Of a stretch of DNA of 64,000 bases, positions 28,623 to 37,862 are shown piece after piece. The notes below the pieces were generated by a model. That model ran no database searches and was not told the DNA's origin. It worked only from the letters and a program-made list of their open reading frames with translations. The DNA is from Pseudactinotalea terrae (GTDB lineage Bacteria; Actinomycetota; Actinomycetes; Actinomycetales; Beutenbergiaceae), in contig NZ_WNXZ01000002.1 of the NCBI RefSeq assembly GCF_009733845.1, forward strand, positions 647,828 to 711,827, read 5' to 3'. Each line of letters opens with the position of its first letter. Within the stretch, counting starts at the first letter, position 1. Both the position numbers and the translations under genes were made by a program.

Positions 28623-29534
28623 ATGACCGCACCGGCCGCCCGGCGCGCTGAGATGCTGCCCACGAGCAAGCGGCGCAACACGTTCGCGCTGCCGTCGATC
28701 GGATTCGTGGCACCTGCGGTGCTGCTCGCCGGCGTCGTGCTGTATCTCCCGTTCCTGTACACGACGTACATCTCGTTCACGAAGTACAACGGCCTCGGCG
28801 ACCCGCAGTGGGTGGGGCTGGACAACTACGTCCGGATGTTCTCCGACCCCGGGCTGCTCAACTCGCTCCTCAACACGCTGTACTGGGTGGCCGGGACGAT
28901 CGTGCTTCCCGTGGGGCTCGGGTTGTTCATCGCGGTGCTGAGCCACAACCTTCCCGGTGCGACGTTGTTCCGGCTGCCGTTCCTCATCCCCTACGCGCTC
29001 TCCGGCGTGGCGGTCGGTGTCATCTGGTCGTTCGTGCTGCAGACCGACGGCGCGCTCAGCCAGATCGTGGAGCTCTTCGGTGCCGATGCGCCGCGGTGGC
29101 TTCTGGATGCGCCGCTGAACACGTTCGTGATGATCGTCGCCTCCAGCTGGCAGGGCGCGGGCGTCAACGCACTGCTGTTCGGCATCGGGCTGCAGTCGAT
29201 CCCGAAGGAGCCGATCGAGGCCGCGAAGGTCGACGGCGCGTCCGGCTTCACGATGTTCCGCACCATGACCTGGCCGATGTTGACACCGCTCACCACGGTG
29301 GTGGTCGGGCTGAGCATCGTCGGGTCGTTGAAGACGTTCGACATCGTCTGGGGCATGACCAAGGGCGGTCCCGGCGGCGTCTCCGAGACCCTCGCCCTGA
29401 CGATGTACAAGGAAACCTTCATCACCAACGACTACGGCCTCGGAGCTGCGGTCGCGGTGTTCCTGACAGTGGTGACCGTGCTCGCCTCGGTGCTGTACCT
29501 GCGCCGCCAGCTCGCACCGGAACGGAGCGTGTGA
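28623..29534 (+). CDS. ABC sugar permease 1 (CUT1, MalF-type)
   Basis: A 303-aa inner-membrane permease with six hydrophobic segments. The EAA loop that docks the ATPase reads EPIEAAKVDGASGFTMFRTMTWPML (near residues 199-223). AAGGAG precedes ATG 28623. The stop overlaps the start of permease 2 by one base. It works with the binding lipoprotein upstream. No ATPase gene is in the window, so a shared MsmK-type ATPase is probable. Confidence 0.92.
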   Translation: MTAPAARRAEMLPTSKRRNTFALPSIGFVAPAVLLAGVVLYLPFLYTTYISFTKYNGLGDPQWVGLDNYVRMFSDPGLLNSLLNTLYWVAGTIVLPVGLGLFIAVLSHNLPGATLFRLPFLIPYALSGVAVGVIWSFVLQTDGALSQIVELFGADAPRWLLDAPLNTFVMIVASSWQGAGVNALLFGIGLQSIPKEPIEAAKVDGASGFTMFRTMTWPMLTPLTTVVVGLSIVGSLKTFDIVWGMTKGGPGGVSETLALTMYKETFITNDYGLGAAVAVFLTVVTVLASVLYLRRQLAPERSV

Positions 29535-30400
29535 TGACCACGATCTCGACGACCCGGCCGCCGGCACGCCGGCGCGCCTTCAGCGTGAGCGTGCTGCTGC
29601 GCCAGCTGCTGCTGGGCCTGATGGGCCTGGTCTGGCTCGTGCCGGTGTACCTGCTCCTGGCGAACGCCTCCAAGCGCCCCGAGGTCTTCGGCGAGTACTC
29701 GATCTGGCAGTTCGGCGACCTCGGCGGGATGGTCAGCAACATGGCCGACGCCTGGGGGCGTGGCCGCCTCTCGCTGGGGACTCTCTCGACGGCGCTTTAC
29801 GCGATCACCGGACCGGCGCTCGCCGTCATCATCGGTGCGGGTGCCGGCTTCTCCATCGTTGCCCTGCGGCTACGAAACGGCTTCTTCTGGTTCGTGCTGA
29901 TCTTCGCCAGCACGATCTTCCCGCTGCAGATGATCCTCATGCCACTGTTCATCGGCTACGCGCAGACCGGTCTGTACAACTCCCGCGTCGGCATGATCCT
30001 CGTCTACACGGTGATCGCCGTGCCGTTCTCGGCGTTCGTGATGCGCAACTTCTTCAGCGGGATCGCCCACCAGGTGTTCGAAGCGGCCGTGATGGACGGT
30101 GCCTCGGCGTGGCGGATCTTCTGGCGGATCTACCTGCCGATGTCCGCGCCGGCGCTGGTGGCGATCTTCATCCTGCAGGCGACCTTCATCTGGAACGACC
30201 TGCTGCTGGGGCTCACGCTGTCGCAGTCGGAAACGGTGCGCCCCGTGATCGCAGCGCTGTCGGCGCTGCAGAGCACGTACGGCGGATCAGCGATGTCCAC
30301 CGTGCTGGCGGGTGGGCTGCTGGTGTCGCTACCGACGGTCGTGCTGTTCCTCGCGACCCAGCGCGCCTTCACGCGCGGGCTGTCGCTCGGCCAGTTCTGA
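29534..30400 (+). CDS. ABC sugar permease 2 (CUT1, MalG-type)
   Basis: A 288-aa permease with about six membrane segments and the EAA loop FEAAVMDGASAWRIFWRIYLPM (near residues 183-204). The ATG shares one base with the TGA of permease 1, so the two subunits are co-translated in equal amounts. The C-terminus TRGLSLGQF is typical. Together they form the channel of the importer. Confidence 0.92.
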   Translation: MTTISTTRPPARRRAFSVSVLLRQLLLGLMGLVWLVPVYLLLANASKRPEVFGEYSIWQFGDLGGMVSNMADAWGRGRLSLGTLSTALYAITGPALAVIIGAGAGFSIVALRLRNGFFWFVLIFASTIFPLQMILMPLFIGYAQTGLYNSRVGMILVYTVIAVPFSAFVMRNFFSGIAHQVFEAAVMDGASAWRIFWRIYLPMSAPALVAIFILQATFIWNDLLLGLTLSQSETVRPVIAALSALQSTYGGSAMSTVLAGGLLVSLPTVVLFLATQRAFTRGLSLGQF

Positions 30401-30438
30401 GCGGTTCCCGGTTGAGATCGAGAGAGTGGTGAGAGGGC

Positions 30439-31230
30439 ATGTCCACGAAGCTGGGGCCCGTGCTGGTCACGGGCGCTGCTGCGGGTATCGGTGAGGCTTC
30501 GGCACGCCGGGTGGCCGCGACCGGGGCGCGCGTGTACGCGCTCGACCGGGACGCCGATGCACTGACGACGCTGGTCGCGGACCTTCCCGACGCGATCCCG
30601 CTCGTCGCCGACCTGGGCGACCCCGAGTCGGTGGCTACTGCCTTCGCGCAGGTGGCTGGCGACGGCGGAGTGCTGGGCGGTCTGGTCTGTGCCGCCGGGA
30701 TCCAGAGCTACGGGACCGTCGACGCGGCTGACGCCCTCGAGACGTTCGACCGCACCTTCGCCATCAATGTCCGCGGTGTCTTCCTCGCGGCGCACCACGC
30801 GGTGCCGATGATGCGTGCGAACGGCGGCGGCTCGATCGTGGTGGTCTCCTCCGTGCAGGCCTACATGGCGCAGCACGGTGTCGCTGCCTACGCGGCCACG
30901 AAGGGCGCACTCAACTCGATGGTGCGCGCGATGTCCGTGGACCACGCGCACGAGAACATCCGCGTCAACGCCGTCTGCCCGGGCTCGGTCGACACCCCGA
31001 TGCTGCGCTGGGCTGCGGCCGAGTTCGCAGGCGCCGAGAACGTCGACGCCACGGTCGCCGAGTGGGGCAGGTCGCACCCGCTCGGCCGCGTCGCGCAGCC
31101 CTCGGAGGTGGCCGAGGTCGTCGAGTTCCTGCTCTCGGCGCGTGCCTCGTTCGTCACCGGTGCGGACATCAAGGTCGACGGCGGACTGACCTCCGGCAAC
31201 GCTGTCGTGCTGCCGGATGAGAAGGAGTAG
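30439..31230 (+). CDS. SDR-family NAD(P)-dependent oxidoreductase
   Basis: A 263-aa classical short-chain dehydrogenase. The cofactor loop is [14 protein letters not shown], and an acidic residue after the second strand (YALDRD) suggests NAD+ preference. The NNAG-like motif is CAAGI, the catalytic serine lies in VVVSSVQ, and the catalytic YAATKGALN supplies Tyr and Lys. In this operon it probably oxidises an aldose or sugar alcohol, feeding the enolase-superfamily dehydratase encoded 2 bp downstream. The exact substrate is unknown. Confidence 0.88.
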   Translation: MSTKLGPVLVTGAAAGIGEASARRVAATGARVYALDRDADALTTLVADLPDAIPLVADLGDPESVATAFAQVAGDGGVLGGLVCAAGIQSYGTVDAADALETFDRTFAINVRGVFLAAHHAVPMMRANGGGSIVVVSSVQAYMAQHGVAAYAATKGALNSMVRAMSVDHAHENIRVNAVCPGSVDTPMLRWAAAEFAGAENVDATVAEWGRSHPLGRVAQPSEVAEVVEFLLSARASFVTGADIKVDGGLTSGNAVVLPDEKE

Positions 31231-31232
31231 CA

Positions 31233-32510
31233 GTGGGTTCGGGAATGACGATCGTCGACATCAGGGCGACGACGGTGACGGTGCCGCTGGAGGCGCCGCT
31301 GCGGCACTCCAACGGTGCGCACTGGGGCAGGTTCGTGCGGACGATCGTGGAGATCGAGGCCGACAACGGCCTCGTCGGTCTCGGTGAGCTGGGTGGCGGT
31401 GGCGAGAGCGCCGAGGCCGGTGTGCGCGCCTTGCTGCCCTACCTGGCGGGTCACGATCCTGCGCGCGTCGAGGCGCTGCGCTGGATGATCGCGAACCCGA
31501 CAGCCAGCCTCTACAACAACCGCACCCAGCTGCTCGCCGCGGTGGAGTTCGCGTGCCTCGACCTGGTCGGCCAGCACTCGGGGCTGAGCGTCACGGATCT
31601 GCTCGGCGGCCGGGTCCGCGACGAGGTCGAGTTCGCCAGCTACCTGTTCTTCCGGTACCCCGGGCCGGACGGCAGCGGCGAGATCCGCACGCCTGACCAG
31701 CTGGTCGAGGAGGCCCTTCGGCTCAAGGCCGAGCACGGCTTCCGGGTCCACAAGCTGAAGGGTGGCGTGTTCCCGCCGGCGTACGAGCTCGAGTGCTTCC
31801 GCGCGCTCGCGCAGGCACTGCCCGACGACAAGGTCCGCTACGACCCGAACGGCGTGCTCAGCGTGGGGGAGTCGATCTGGTTCGCGGAGAACATCGCCGA
31901 CCTCAACAACGACTACCTCGAGGACCCGGTGTACTCGCTGACCGGGATGCGCCAGGTCCGGGAGAACACCTCGATCCCGCTCGCCACGAACACCGTGGTG
32001 GTCAACCCCGAGCAGCTCGCGGCCAACGTGCGGGACCCCGCCGTCGACGTGATCCTCCTCGACACGACCTTCTGGGGCGGCATCCGCCCCTGCGTGCGGG
32101 CGGCGGGGATCTGCGAGGCGTTCTCGCTCGGCGTCGCCGTGCACTCCTCGGGTGAGCTCGGCATCCAGCTGGCCACGATGAGGCATCTCGGTGCCGTCGT
32201 GCCGAATCTGGTCTACGCGGCCGACGCGCACTATCACCACCTGCGCCACGACGTCGTGGAGGGCGGGCTCGTGCCCTACGCCGACGGTCGGATGACCGTG
32301 CCCGAGGGACCGGGCCTGGGCGTCACGCTCGACCGAGACGCCGTCGGCGAGGCGGCCGAACGCTTCCAGCGCCTCGGCGGCTATCCCTACGACCGCGATC
32401 CGGGCAGGCCCGGCTGGTACCCGATGCTTCCGAACACCTCCTACGCCGACCCCGCGATCGCCGGCATCCCGCCCGCGCTCGAGGAGGCCTACACGCACTG
32501 GGAGAAGTAG
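31233..32510 (+). CDS. Enolase-superfamily sugar-acid dehydratase (glucarate-dehydratase-like)
   Basis: A 425-aa mandelate racemase/enolase-type enzyme. The catalytic KxK pair is K174-K176 (HKLKGG). Metal ligands are D204 (YDPNG), E230 (YLEDP) and N253 (ATNT), a D/E/N set as in glucarate dehydratase, and H304 is the likely second base. Such enzymes remove water from aldonic or aldaric acids to give 2-keto-3-deoxy acids. AAGGAG precedes GTG 31233. No dedicated 2-keto-3-deoxy acid aldolase or kinase is in the cluster. Confidence 0.85.
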   Translation: MGSGMTIVDIRATTVTVPLEAPLRHSNGAHWGRFVRTIVEIEADNGLVGLGELGGGGESAEAGVRALLPYLAGHDPARVEALRWMIANPTASLYNNRTQLLAAVEFACLDLVGQHSGLSVTDLLGGRVRDEVEFASYLFFRYPGPDGSGEIRTPDQLVEEALRLKAEHGFRVHKLKGGVFPPAYELECFRALAQALPDDKVRYDPNGVLSVGESIWFAENIADLNNDYLEDPVYSLTGMRQVRENTSIPLATNTVVVNPEQLAANVRDPAVDVILLDTTFWGGIRPCVRAAGICEAFSLGVAVHSSGELGIQLATMRHLGAVVPNLVYAADAHYHHLRHDVVEGGLVPYADGRMTVPEGPGLGVTLDRDAVGEAAERFQRLGGYPYDRDPGRPGWYPMLPNTSYADPAIAGIPPALEEAYTHWEK

Positions 32511-32517
32511 AGCGCCG

Positions 32518-33480
32518 ATGCTGATCGACCTCCCCCTCGAGCAGCTCCGCACCTACCGGCACCCACGCCAGGCACCGGCCGGTCTGCGCGAGTTCTGGGA
32601 CGAGACCCTCGCGAGCTCGCGCGCCGCCGGCGGCGCGGTCACCGCCGAACGGCTCGATCACCCGATGCGGACGCTGACCGTTCATGACGTCGCCTTCCCC
32701 GGGTTCGACGGCGACCCGGTCCGGGGCTGGTGGCTGCTGCCGCCGGACCCGCAGGGCGTGGTCATCGAGTTCCTCGGGTACGGCGGCGGCCGTGGGCTGC
32801 CGCACGAGCGGGTCCTGTGGGCCACGCACGGCTACGCCTACCTCGTCGTCGATACCCGTGGGCAGGGCTCGATCTGGAACACCGGAGCCACACCAGACCC
32901 GCACGGCGCCGGGCCATCGGCGCCGGGCATGCTGACCCGTGGCGTCGAGTCCCCCGCGAACCTCTACTACCGCCGCCTGCTCACCGATGCGGTACGCGCG
33001 GTCGACGCCGTCGAGCACCTGCCGGGTGGCGCGGCCCAGCCGATCGCCGTCGTCGGGCACAGCCAGGGCGGAGCGATGTCGCTCGCCGCCGCCGCGCTCC
33101 ACCCCCGTGTGGCCGCGGCGTTCGCGCGGGCGCCGTTCCTGTGCGCCATCTCCCGCGCGGTCGCGATCACGACCGAGGGCCCGTACGGCGAGCTCGCCAT
33201 GTATCTCGCGACCTACCGAGACCGCGGTGAGCAGACTCTTGCTGTGCTCGACCATGTCGACGTCGCGCACCTGACCAGCTGGATCACCTGCCCGACGATG
33301 GTCTCGGTGGGGCTCGGAGACCTGATCTGCCCGCCCTCGGGCATCTACGCCGCCATCAATGCGATGACCACGCCGCCCGAGGTGGCGGTGTGGCCCCACA
33401 ACGGCCACGAGGCCGGCGGCGCTCACGACGACGCCCGGTTGGCCGACTGGCTCGACCACCACCTACGAGGAGAAGAATGA
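32518..33480 (+). CDS. Acetylxylan esterase / cephalosporin-C deacetylase (CE7)
   Basis: A 320-aa alpha/beta hydrolase with all three CE7 hallmarks: RGQ (R114), GHSQG with nucleophile S182, and HE (H297-E298) near the C-terminus. There is no signal peptide, so it deacetylates imported acetylated sugars or oligosaccharides in the cytoplasm. It begins 7 bp after the dehydratase and overlaps the glycosidase-like gene by ATGA. This implies that the imported substrate is O-acetylated. Confidence 0.9.
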   Translation: MLIDLPLEQLRTYRHPRQAPAGLREFWDETLASSRAAGGAVTAERLDHPMRTLTVHDVAFPGFDGDPVRGWWLLPPDPQGVVIEFLGYGGGRGLPHERVLWATHGYAYLVVDTRGQGSIWNTGATPDPHGAGPSAPGMLTRGVESPANLYYRRLLTDAVRAVDAVEHLPGGAAQPIAVVGHSQGGAMSLAAAALHPRVAAAFARAPFLCAISRAVAITTEGPYGELAMYLATYRDRGEQTLAVLDHVDVAHLTSWITCPTMVSVGLGDLICPPSGIYAAINAMTTPPEVAVWPHNGHEAGGAHDDARLADWLDHHLRGEE

Positions 33481-35612
33481 CTTCCGTCCCGACCTGCGCA
33501 GACTTCACCTCGGCGCGGATCGTCGACCGGTTCGACGACATGATCAACCCGCCCGGGCTGACGAACCACTGGGCGACCGCGCAGGTCGACCACGATGTCG
33601 TCGCGATCCGCAGCCTCAACGTGCCACCGGTCGCCCAGGGCGACACGATCACCGGCCAGCTCTACCTCGGCGGCCGGCTCGCGCGTTCTTACGGCCGGCC
33701 CGTCGAGGTGGTCTGGCGCCCGGACCGGGTCGAGCGCAGCACCGAGATCGACGGGTGGCGCATCGCCACCACCACGGTCTGCCCGCCGGGGGAGCCCGCG
33801 GTCGCCGTCAAGGTCGTCGTGACCAACACCGGCGAGGCCCGCACGCTGCGCTTCGGGCTGTGGCTGGCCTCGACCGTGACGCGCCGGGCGCGCTGGGCCA
33901 GCGCCGAGCTGCCGCAGGCTCCGAACGAGCTGGTCCGCGACGGACTCACGGTCACCGGCACCCCGATCGCAGACTCCGAGGTCAGCCGGTCCTCGTTCGG
34001 GATCCAGCTCCGAGAGGGCGACGAGCCCGCCGCGAGCGTGCAGCGGCTCGTACCGCCCGCCGGGGCGACCGTGCTCGACGGCGGCCCTCGGGTGGTCGAG
34101 GTCGAGGTCGACGTGGCCGCCGGGGGCTCGGTCGAGCTGGGCTACACGCACGCGATCGCCAGCACCACCGAGGAGGCCAGCAGCGCCGTCGAGCGCATCG
34201 CTGCTGACGTGGACGCCGCTGTGGCGGCGTCGGAGGCTGCGTGGGACCGCCGGCTGGCCGGGCTCTTCGACCCGCAGGGCGGCGACCTGTCCGGTGCGGT
34301 GCCGCAGATCGAGACCAGCAACGACGACCTTCGCACGCTCTATCACTGGGGTGCGATGGGCACGCTGTGGTTCATGCGCGAGAACCCCGCATCGGTGCTG
34401 GGGCGCACCTACGACACGCTGATGCCGCGGTACTGGGCGACCACCACGTTCATCTGGGACTACTCACTGTCCTCGCAGACCCACGCGCTGATGGATCCTG
34501 CGCAGATGCGCAAGCAGATCGCGCACTGGGTGAGCCTCGACATCGACTCGCACTTCGGCACCGAGTGGCTCACCGGGAAGCCCGTGGGCTACTGGTACTC
34601 GGTCAACCACTACGCGATGACGCGGCTGGTGCGTGACTACGTGGCCCTCACCCAGGACCGGGCGTTCCTCGACGAGCTGTTCCGCGACGCCGAGGGCAAC
34701 GAGCGGCGGCTCGGCGACCACGTGCGGTCGTGGGCGCGAGCCTGGCACCGGCTGCGCAAGCCCAGTGGGCTGGCCGACTACGGCGGCATCGACAACCTGC
34801 TCGAGTGCGTCTCCAGTTACACGCACGAGATCGCCGCACTCAACGCGGCGAACGCGTGGTGCATGCGGGTGACAGCCGAGCTCGTGGAGCTCGAGGGAGG
34901 AGAGGCTGCCGAGGCGGAGTCGCTCCGCGCCGAGGCCGACGAGGTCGTCCGGCTCGTGCAGGAGCTCTACATCCCTGGCGCGGGCTTCTTCCACACCCGG
35001 CAGCCCGACGGAACGCTCGAGCCCACCCGGCACTGCTACGACTTCGCGACCGTGGGCACCACGATCGCCGAGGACCTCCCCGAGGAAGTCCGCGCCGAGA
35101 TGGTGAGGTTCTTCGACACCGAGCTGCGCACACCGTCTTGGATGCGGGCCCTCTCGCCCCTCGACGCCGACGCCGGCTACTCGCTGCGTGCCGACCACCA
35201 GTGGAACGGTGCCTACCCGGCCTGGCCGCCGGACTCCGCGCGAGCGGCGATCGCGCTCGGTGGCGCCGATGTCGTGGCGAGGTGGATCCCGGGGCTGGCG
35301 CGGACGGCGAAGCAGGGCCCGCCCGGGCAGGGCCACTTCGTGGAGGAGGTCGTCGAGCCGATCGAGGGCGGTGCGCGCAAGTCGCCGCCGCAGTGGCCCT
35401 ACCTGCTCGACTGGAGCTGCTCCTCCGCCGGCTCGTTCAGCGAGCTTGTGGTCTCCGGGGTGTTCGGGGTGGAGGTCGCCCTCGACGGGACGATCACCTC
35501 CGGCGGGTGCCTGGACGCCGTCGACCCCGGAGCTCGGCTGGTCGGGCTGCGGGTCGGTGACCGGGTGTACGACATCGACGCCGAGGGAGTGCACGATCGC
35601 ACTGCCGGTTGA
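33477..35612 (+). CDS. Predicted six-hairpin glycosidase, family unassigned
   Basis: A 711-aa cytoplasmic protein. Residues 1-270 are a beta-sandwich-like domain. Residues ~280-650 look like an (alpha/alpha)6 barrel with aromatic- and acid-rich blocks (TTTFIWDYSLSSQTHALMD, GTEWLTGKPVGYWYSVNHYA, GGIDNLLECVSSYTHE, YSLRADHQWNGAYPAWPPDS). The layout resembles trehalase-, GH63- or rhamnosidase-like enzymes, but I cannot place it in a family. D and E residues in FIWDYS, GTEW and NLLEC are catalytic candidates. It is co-translated with the CE7 esterase. Confidence 0.7.
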   Translation: MTSVPTCADFTSARIVDRFDDMINPPGLTNHWATAQVDHDVVAIRSLNVPPVAQGDTITGQLYLGGRLARSYGRPVEVVWRPDRVERSTEIDGWRIATTTVCPPGEPAVAVKVVVTNTGEARTLRFGLWLASTVTRRARWASAELPQAPNELVRDGLTVTGTPIADSEVSRSSFGIQLREGDEPAASVQRLVPPAGATVLDGGPRVVEVEVDVAAGGSVELGYTHAIASTTEEASSAVERIAADVDAAVAASEAAWDRRLAGLFDPQGGDLSGAVPQIETSNDDLRTLYHWGAMGTLWFMRENPASVLGRTYDTLMPRYWATTTFIWDYSLSSQTHALMDPAQMRKQIAHWVSLDIDSHFGTEWLTGKPVGYWYSVNHYAMTRLVRDYVALTQDRAFLDELFRDAEGNERRLGDHVRSWARAWHRLRKPSGLADYGGIDNLLECVSSYTHEIAALNAANAWCMRVTAELVELEGGEAAEAESLRAEADEVVRLVQELYIPGAGFFHTRQPDGTLEPTRHCYDFATVGTTIAEDLPEEVRAEMVRFFDTELRTPSWMRALSPLDADAGYSLRADHQWNGAYPAWPPDSARAAIALGGADVVARWIPGLARTAKQGPPGQGHFVEEVVEPIEGGARKSPPQWPYLLDWSCSSAGSFSELVVSGVFGVEVALDGTITSGGCLDAVDPGARLVGLRVGDRVYDIDAEGVHDRTAG

Positions 35613-35724
35613 GCCACGGTGACCACAGCTACCTCTGGGCCGGGTGGCTCAGATCGGCCGGCCGTGGACGCGCGACGCCCGGGGTCTGGAGCTCCCCGGG
35701 CAGCCGCACGGCAGGATGGTGGAG

Positions 35725-36840
35725 ATGGCTGAGGAACCGATCAGCATCGCCCGACGGCGGATGGCGCACCAGGGCCTGTGCGCCCCGCTGGGTGGGCCGG
35801 AGGCGATCGTGGACGCGGTGCGCGCGATGTGCGGCGCGCACGCGCAGGTGCAGCAGGCGGCCGAGCACTCGGTCGCGCGTCGCCTCGAGGGCGTCACCCG
35901 CGCGGACGTGCAGGAGGCGCTGTGGCAGCGGCGTGACCTCGTGCGCACCTATGGCCCGCGGGGCACGGTGCACCTGCTGCCATCCGCCGACCTGCACCTG
36001 TGGTCGGGTGCGCTGTCGGCGCTCGACGGCGGGACGCCCCGTCACGCCGACGGCGTCCGTCTCGAGGATGATCAGGTCGATGAGGTCGTGGCTGCGGTCG
36101 GCGAGGCGCTGGCCGACGCCGAGCTGACACTGCCCGAGCTGGATGCCGAGATCGCCGCGCGCCTGGGGCCGTGGGCGTCCGAGCGGACCATGCCCGCGTT
36201 CCAGACCCTCTGGCCGCGGTGGCGGCAGGCGATCACGGTGGCCGCCCATCGCGGCGCGCTGTGCTTCGGGCGGCCGCGTGGCCGCTCCGCGACCTACACC
36301 TCGCCCGCGCGGTGGCTGCCCGGCTTCGCGCCCGCCCCGGCGGCGGTTGCGGTGCCGTGGCTGGTCGAGAGCTATGCCGCCGCCTACGGACCCTCGGAAC
36401 CGCGCCACCTCGCCCGGTGGCTCGCCACCTCCGAGAGCTGGGCGGCCGGAGCCTGGGCGAGGTCCGCCCCGGATGAGCCGACGAGCCCGCCGGGCTCCGC
36501 CGTCGAGAGCATCCCCGAGATCCTGCTGCTGCCGTACTTCGACGCCTACGTGGTCGCGGCGCAGCCCCGGGAGGAGCTGTTCCCGGGGCGGGCGTGGGAC
36601 CGCGCGCTGGCGGGCAGCCAGGCAGGGAACTACCCGGTGCTCCTCGTGGACGGTGTGGTGGGCGGCGTGTGGCACGGCAAGCGGTCGGGATCGAGGATCG
36701 CGGTTCGCGTCGAGCCGCTGGCGACGCTGACCGACCGGCAGCGGCTCGCCCTGGAAGACGAGGTGGCGCGGGTGGGTGAGATCCTGCAGGCTCGGACCGA
36801 GCTGACGGTCGGCCGGGTGTCCGTAGGACCGCACGCATGA
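35725..36840 (+). CDS. AlkZ-like winged-helix DNA glycosylase family protein
   Basis: A 371-aa HTH_42/AlkZ family protein. The motif AQVQQAAEHSVARRL supplies a Q-hydrophobic-Q (QVQ), the form associated with AlkZ-type glycosylases. The block VRTYGPRGTVHLLPSADLHLW and the C-terminal LPYFDAYVVA are family-typical. AlkZ excises bulky alkyl lesions and crosslinks, often protecting makers of DNA-damaging metabolites; no such biosynthetic genes are nearby. ATG 35725 is chosen because CAGGAT (35713-35718) lies 6 nt upstream. It ends overlapping the mutarotase-like region by ATGA. Confidence 0.8.
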   Translation: MAEEPISIARRRMAHQGLCAPLGGPEAIVDAVRAMCGAHAQVQQAAEHSVARRLEGVTRADVQEALWQRRDLVRTYGPRGTVHLLPSADLHLWSGALSALDGGTPRHADGVRLEDDQVDEVVAAVGEALADAELTLPELDAEIAARLGPWASERTMPAFQTLWPRWRQAITVAAHRGALCFGRPRGRSATYTSPARWLPGFAPAPAAVAVPWLVESYAAAYGPSEPRHLARWLATSESWAAGAWARSAPDEPTSPPGSAVESIPEILLLPYFDAYVVAAQPREELFPGRAWDRALAGSQAGNYPVLLVDGVVGGVWHGKRSGSRIAVRVEPLATLTDRQRLALEDEVARVGEILQARTELTVGRVSVGPHA

Positions 36841-36854
36841 GCGAAGGAGCAGCA

Positions 36855-37859
36855 GTGAGCACAGAGGTTCGCGAGATCACGGTCGATGGCGGATGGCCGG
36901 CGCTGGAGCTGGTGACCGACGGCGCACGGGTGCAGCTGATCCCGGAGCTCGGTTGCGACATCGTCTCGTTCGTCGACGCCCGCACCGAGGTGGACGTGCT
37001 GTGGCGGGTGCCGTGGGGCATCCCGCCGCGCAGCAGCGGCCCGTTCAGTGCGGCGACCGAGACCGAGTGGGGCGAGCGGTTCCCCGGCGGCTGGAACGTG
37101 CTGCTGCCCAACGGCGGTGCCGCGACACCAGCCCCTGGCGGAACCACTGACCACACCTGGGGGTTCCACGGCGAGGCCGCGCTGCTGCCCTGGACCGTGC
37201 TGGGCAGCGGCGTCGACGGCGAACGCGCGTGGGCCGAGCTCGAGGTGCGGCTGATCCGTGCGCCCTTGAGCCTGCACCGGCGGCTCGAGCTGAGCGGGAG
37301 CGCGCTCGCGGTGACCGAGACCCTCACCAACCACTCACCGATGGCGATCGAGGTGATGTGGTCGCAGCACCCCTCGTTCGGCGCGCCGCTGGTCGCGGCC
37401 GGCACCCGCATCGAGACCGGTGCCCGCGTCACCGAGACCGACGACACCCTCACCGACGGCGATCTCGCAGCGGGGGAGAAGGCATCCTGGCCGCACGCAC
37501 CCGCTCAGGACGGCTCCGCCGTCGACCTCTCGACGGTGCCGGACTTCCCGACGCACCGGCTGGTCTACCTGTCGGACTTCGAGACGGGCTGGGCTCGCCT
37601 GGTCAACGACGAGATCGGGCTTGCCGCGCGCCTGGAGTGGGACACCAGCGTGTACCCGAGCGCGTGGCTGTGGCAGGAGCTGAACGACACCCCCGGGCAC
37701 CCCTGGTGGCAGCTCGCGTACGTGTGCGCGATCGAGCCCGGCACGACCTACCCGGGGCAGGGCCTCGCCGTCGCCAAGGAGAAGGGCGGCACGCCGCTGC
37801 TGCTCGCAGGTGGGCAGACCCGTACGGTGACGGTCGGGCTCAGCACCGAGCAGCCGTGA
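36855..37859 (+). CDS. Aldose-epimerase-like (mutarotase fold) protein
   Basis: A 334-aa beta-sandwich protein of the galactose mutarotase-like superfamily. Recognisable blocks are LIPELGCDIVSFVDARTEVDVLW, GGWNVLLPNGG, HTWGFHGEAALLPW and MWSQHPSFG, the last two holding conserved histidines. It would interconvert or bind sugar anomers in the carbohydrate pathway. GTG 36855 is chosen because GAAGGAG is 5 nt upstream. An ATG at 36837, overlapping the previous stop, would add 6 residues and is possible. Confidence 0.8.
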   Translation: MSTEVREITVDGGWPALELVTDGARVQLIPELGCDIVSFVDARTEVDVLWRVPWGIPPRSSGPFSAATETEWGERFPGGWNVLLPNGGAATPAPGGTTDHTWGFHGEAALLPWTVLGSGVDGERAWAELEVRLIRAPLSLHRRLELSGSALAVTETLTNHSPMAIEVMWSQHPSFGAPLVAAGTRIETGARVTETDDTLTDGDLAAGEKASWPHAPAQDGSAVDLSTVPDFPTHRLVYLSDFETGWARLVNDEIGLAARLEWDTSVYPSAWLWQELNDTPGHPWWQLAYVCAIEPGTTYPGQGLAVAKEKGGTPLLLAGGQTRTVTVGLSTEQP

Positions 37860-37862
37860 GGT

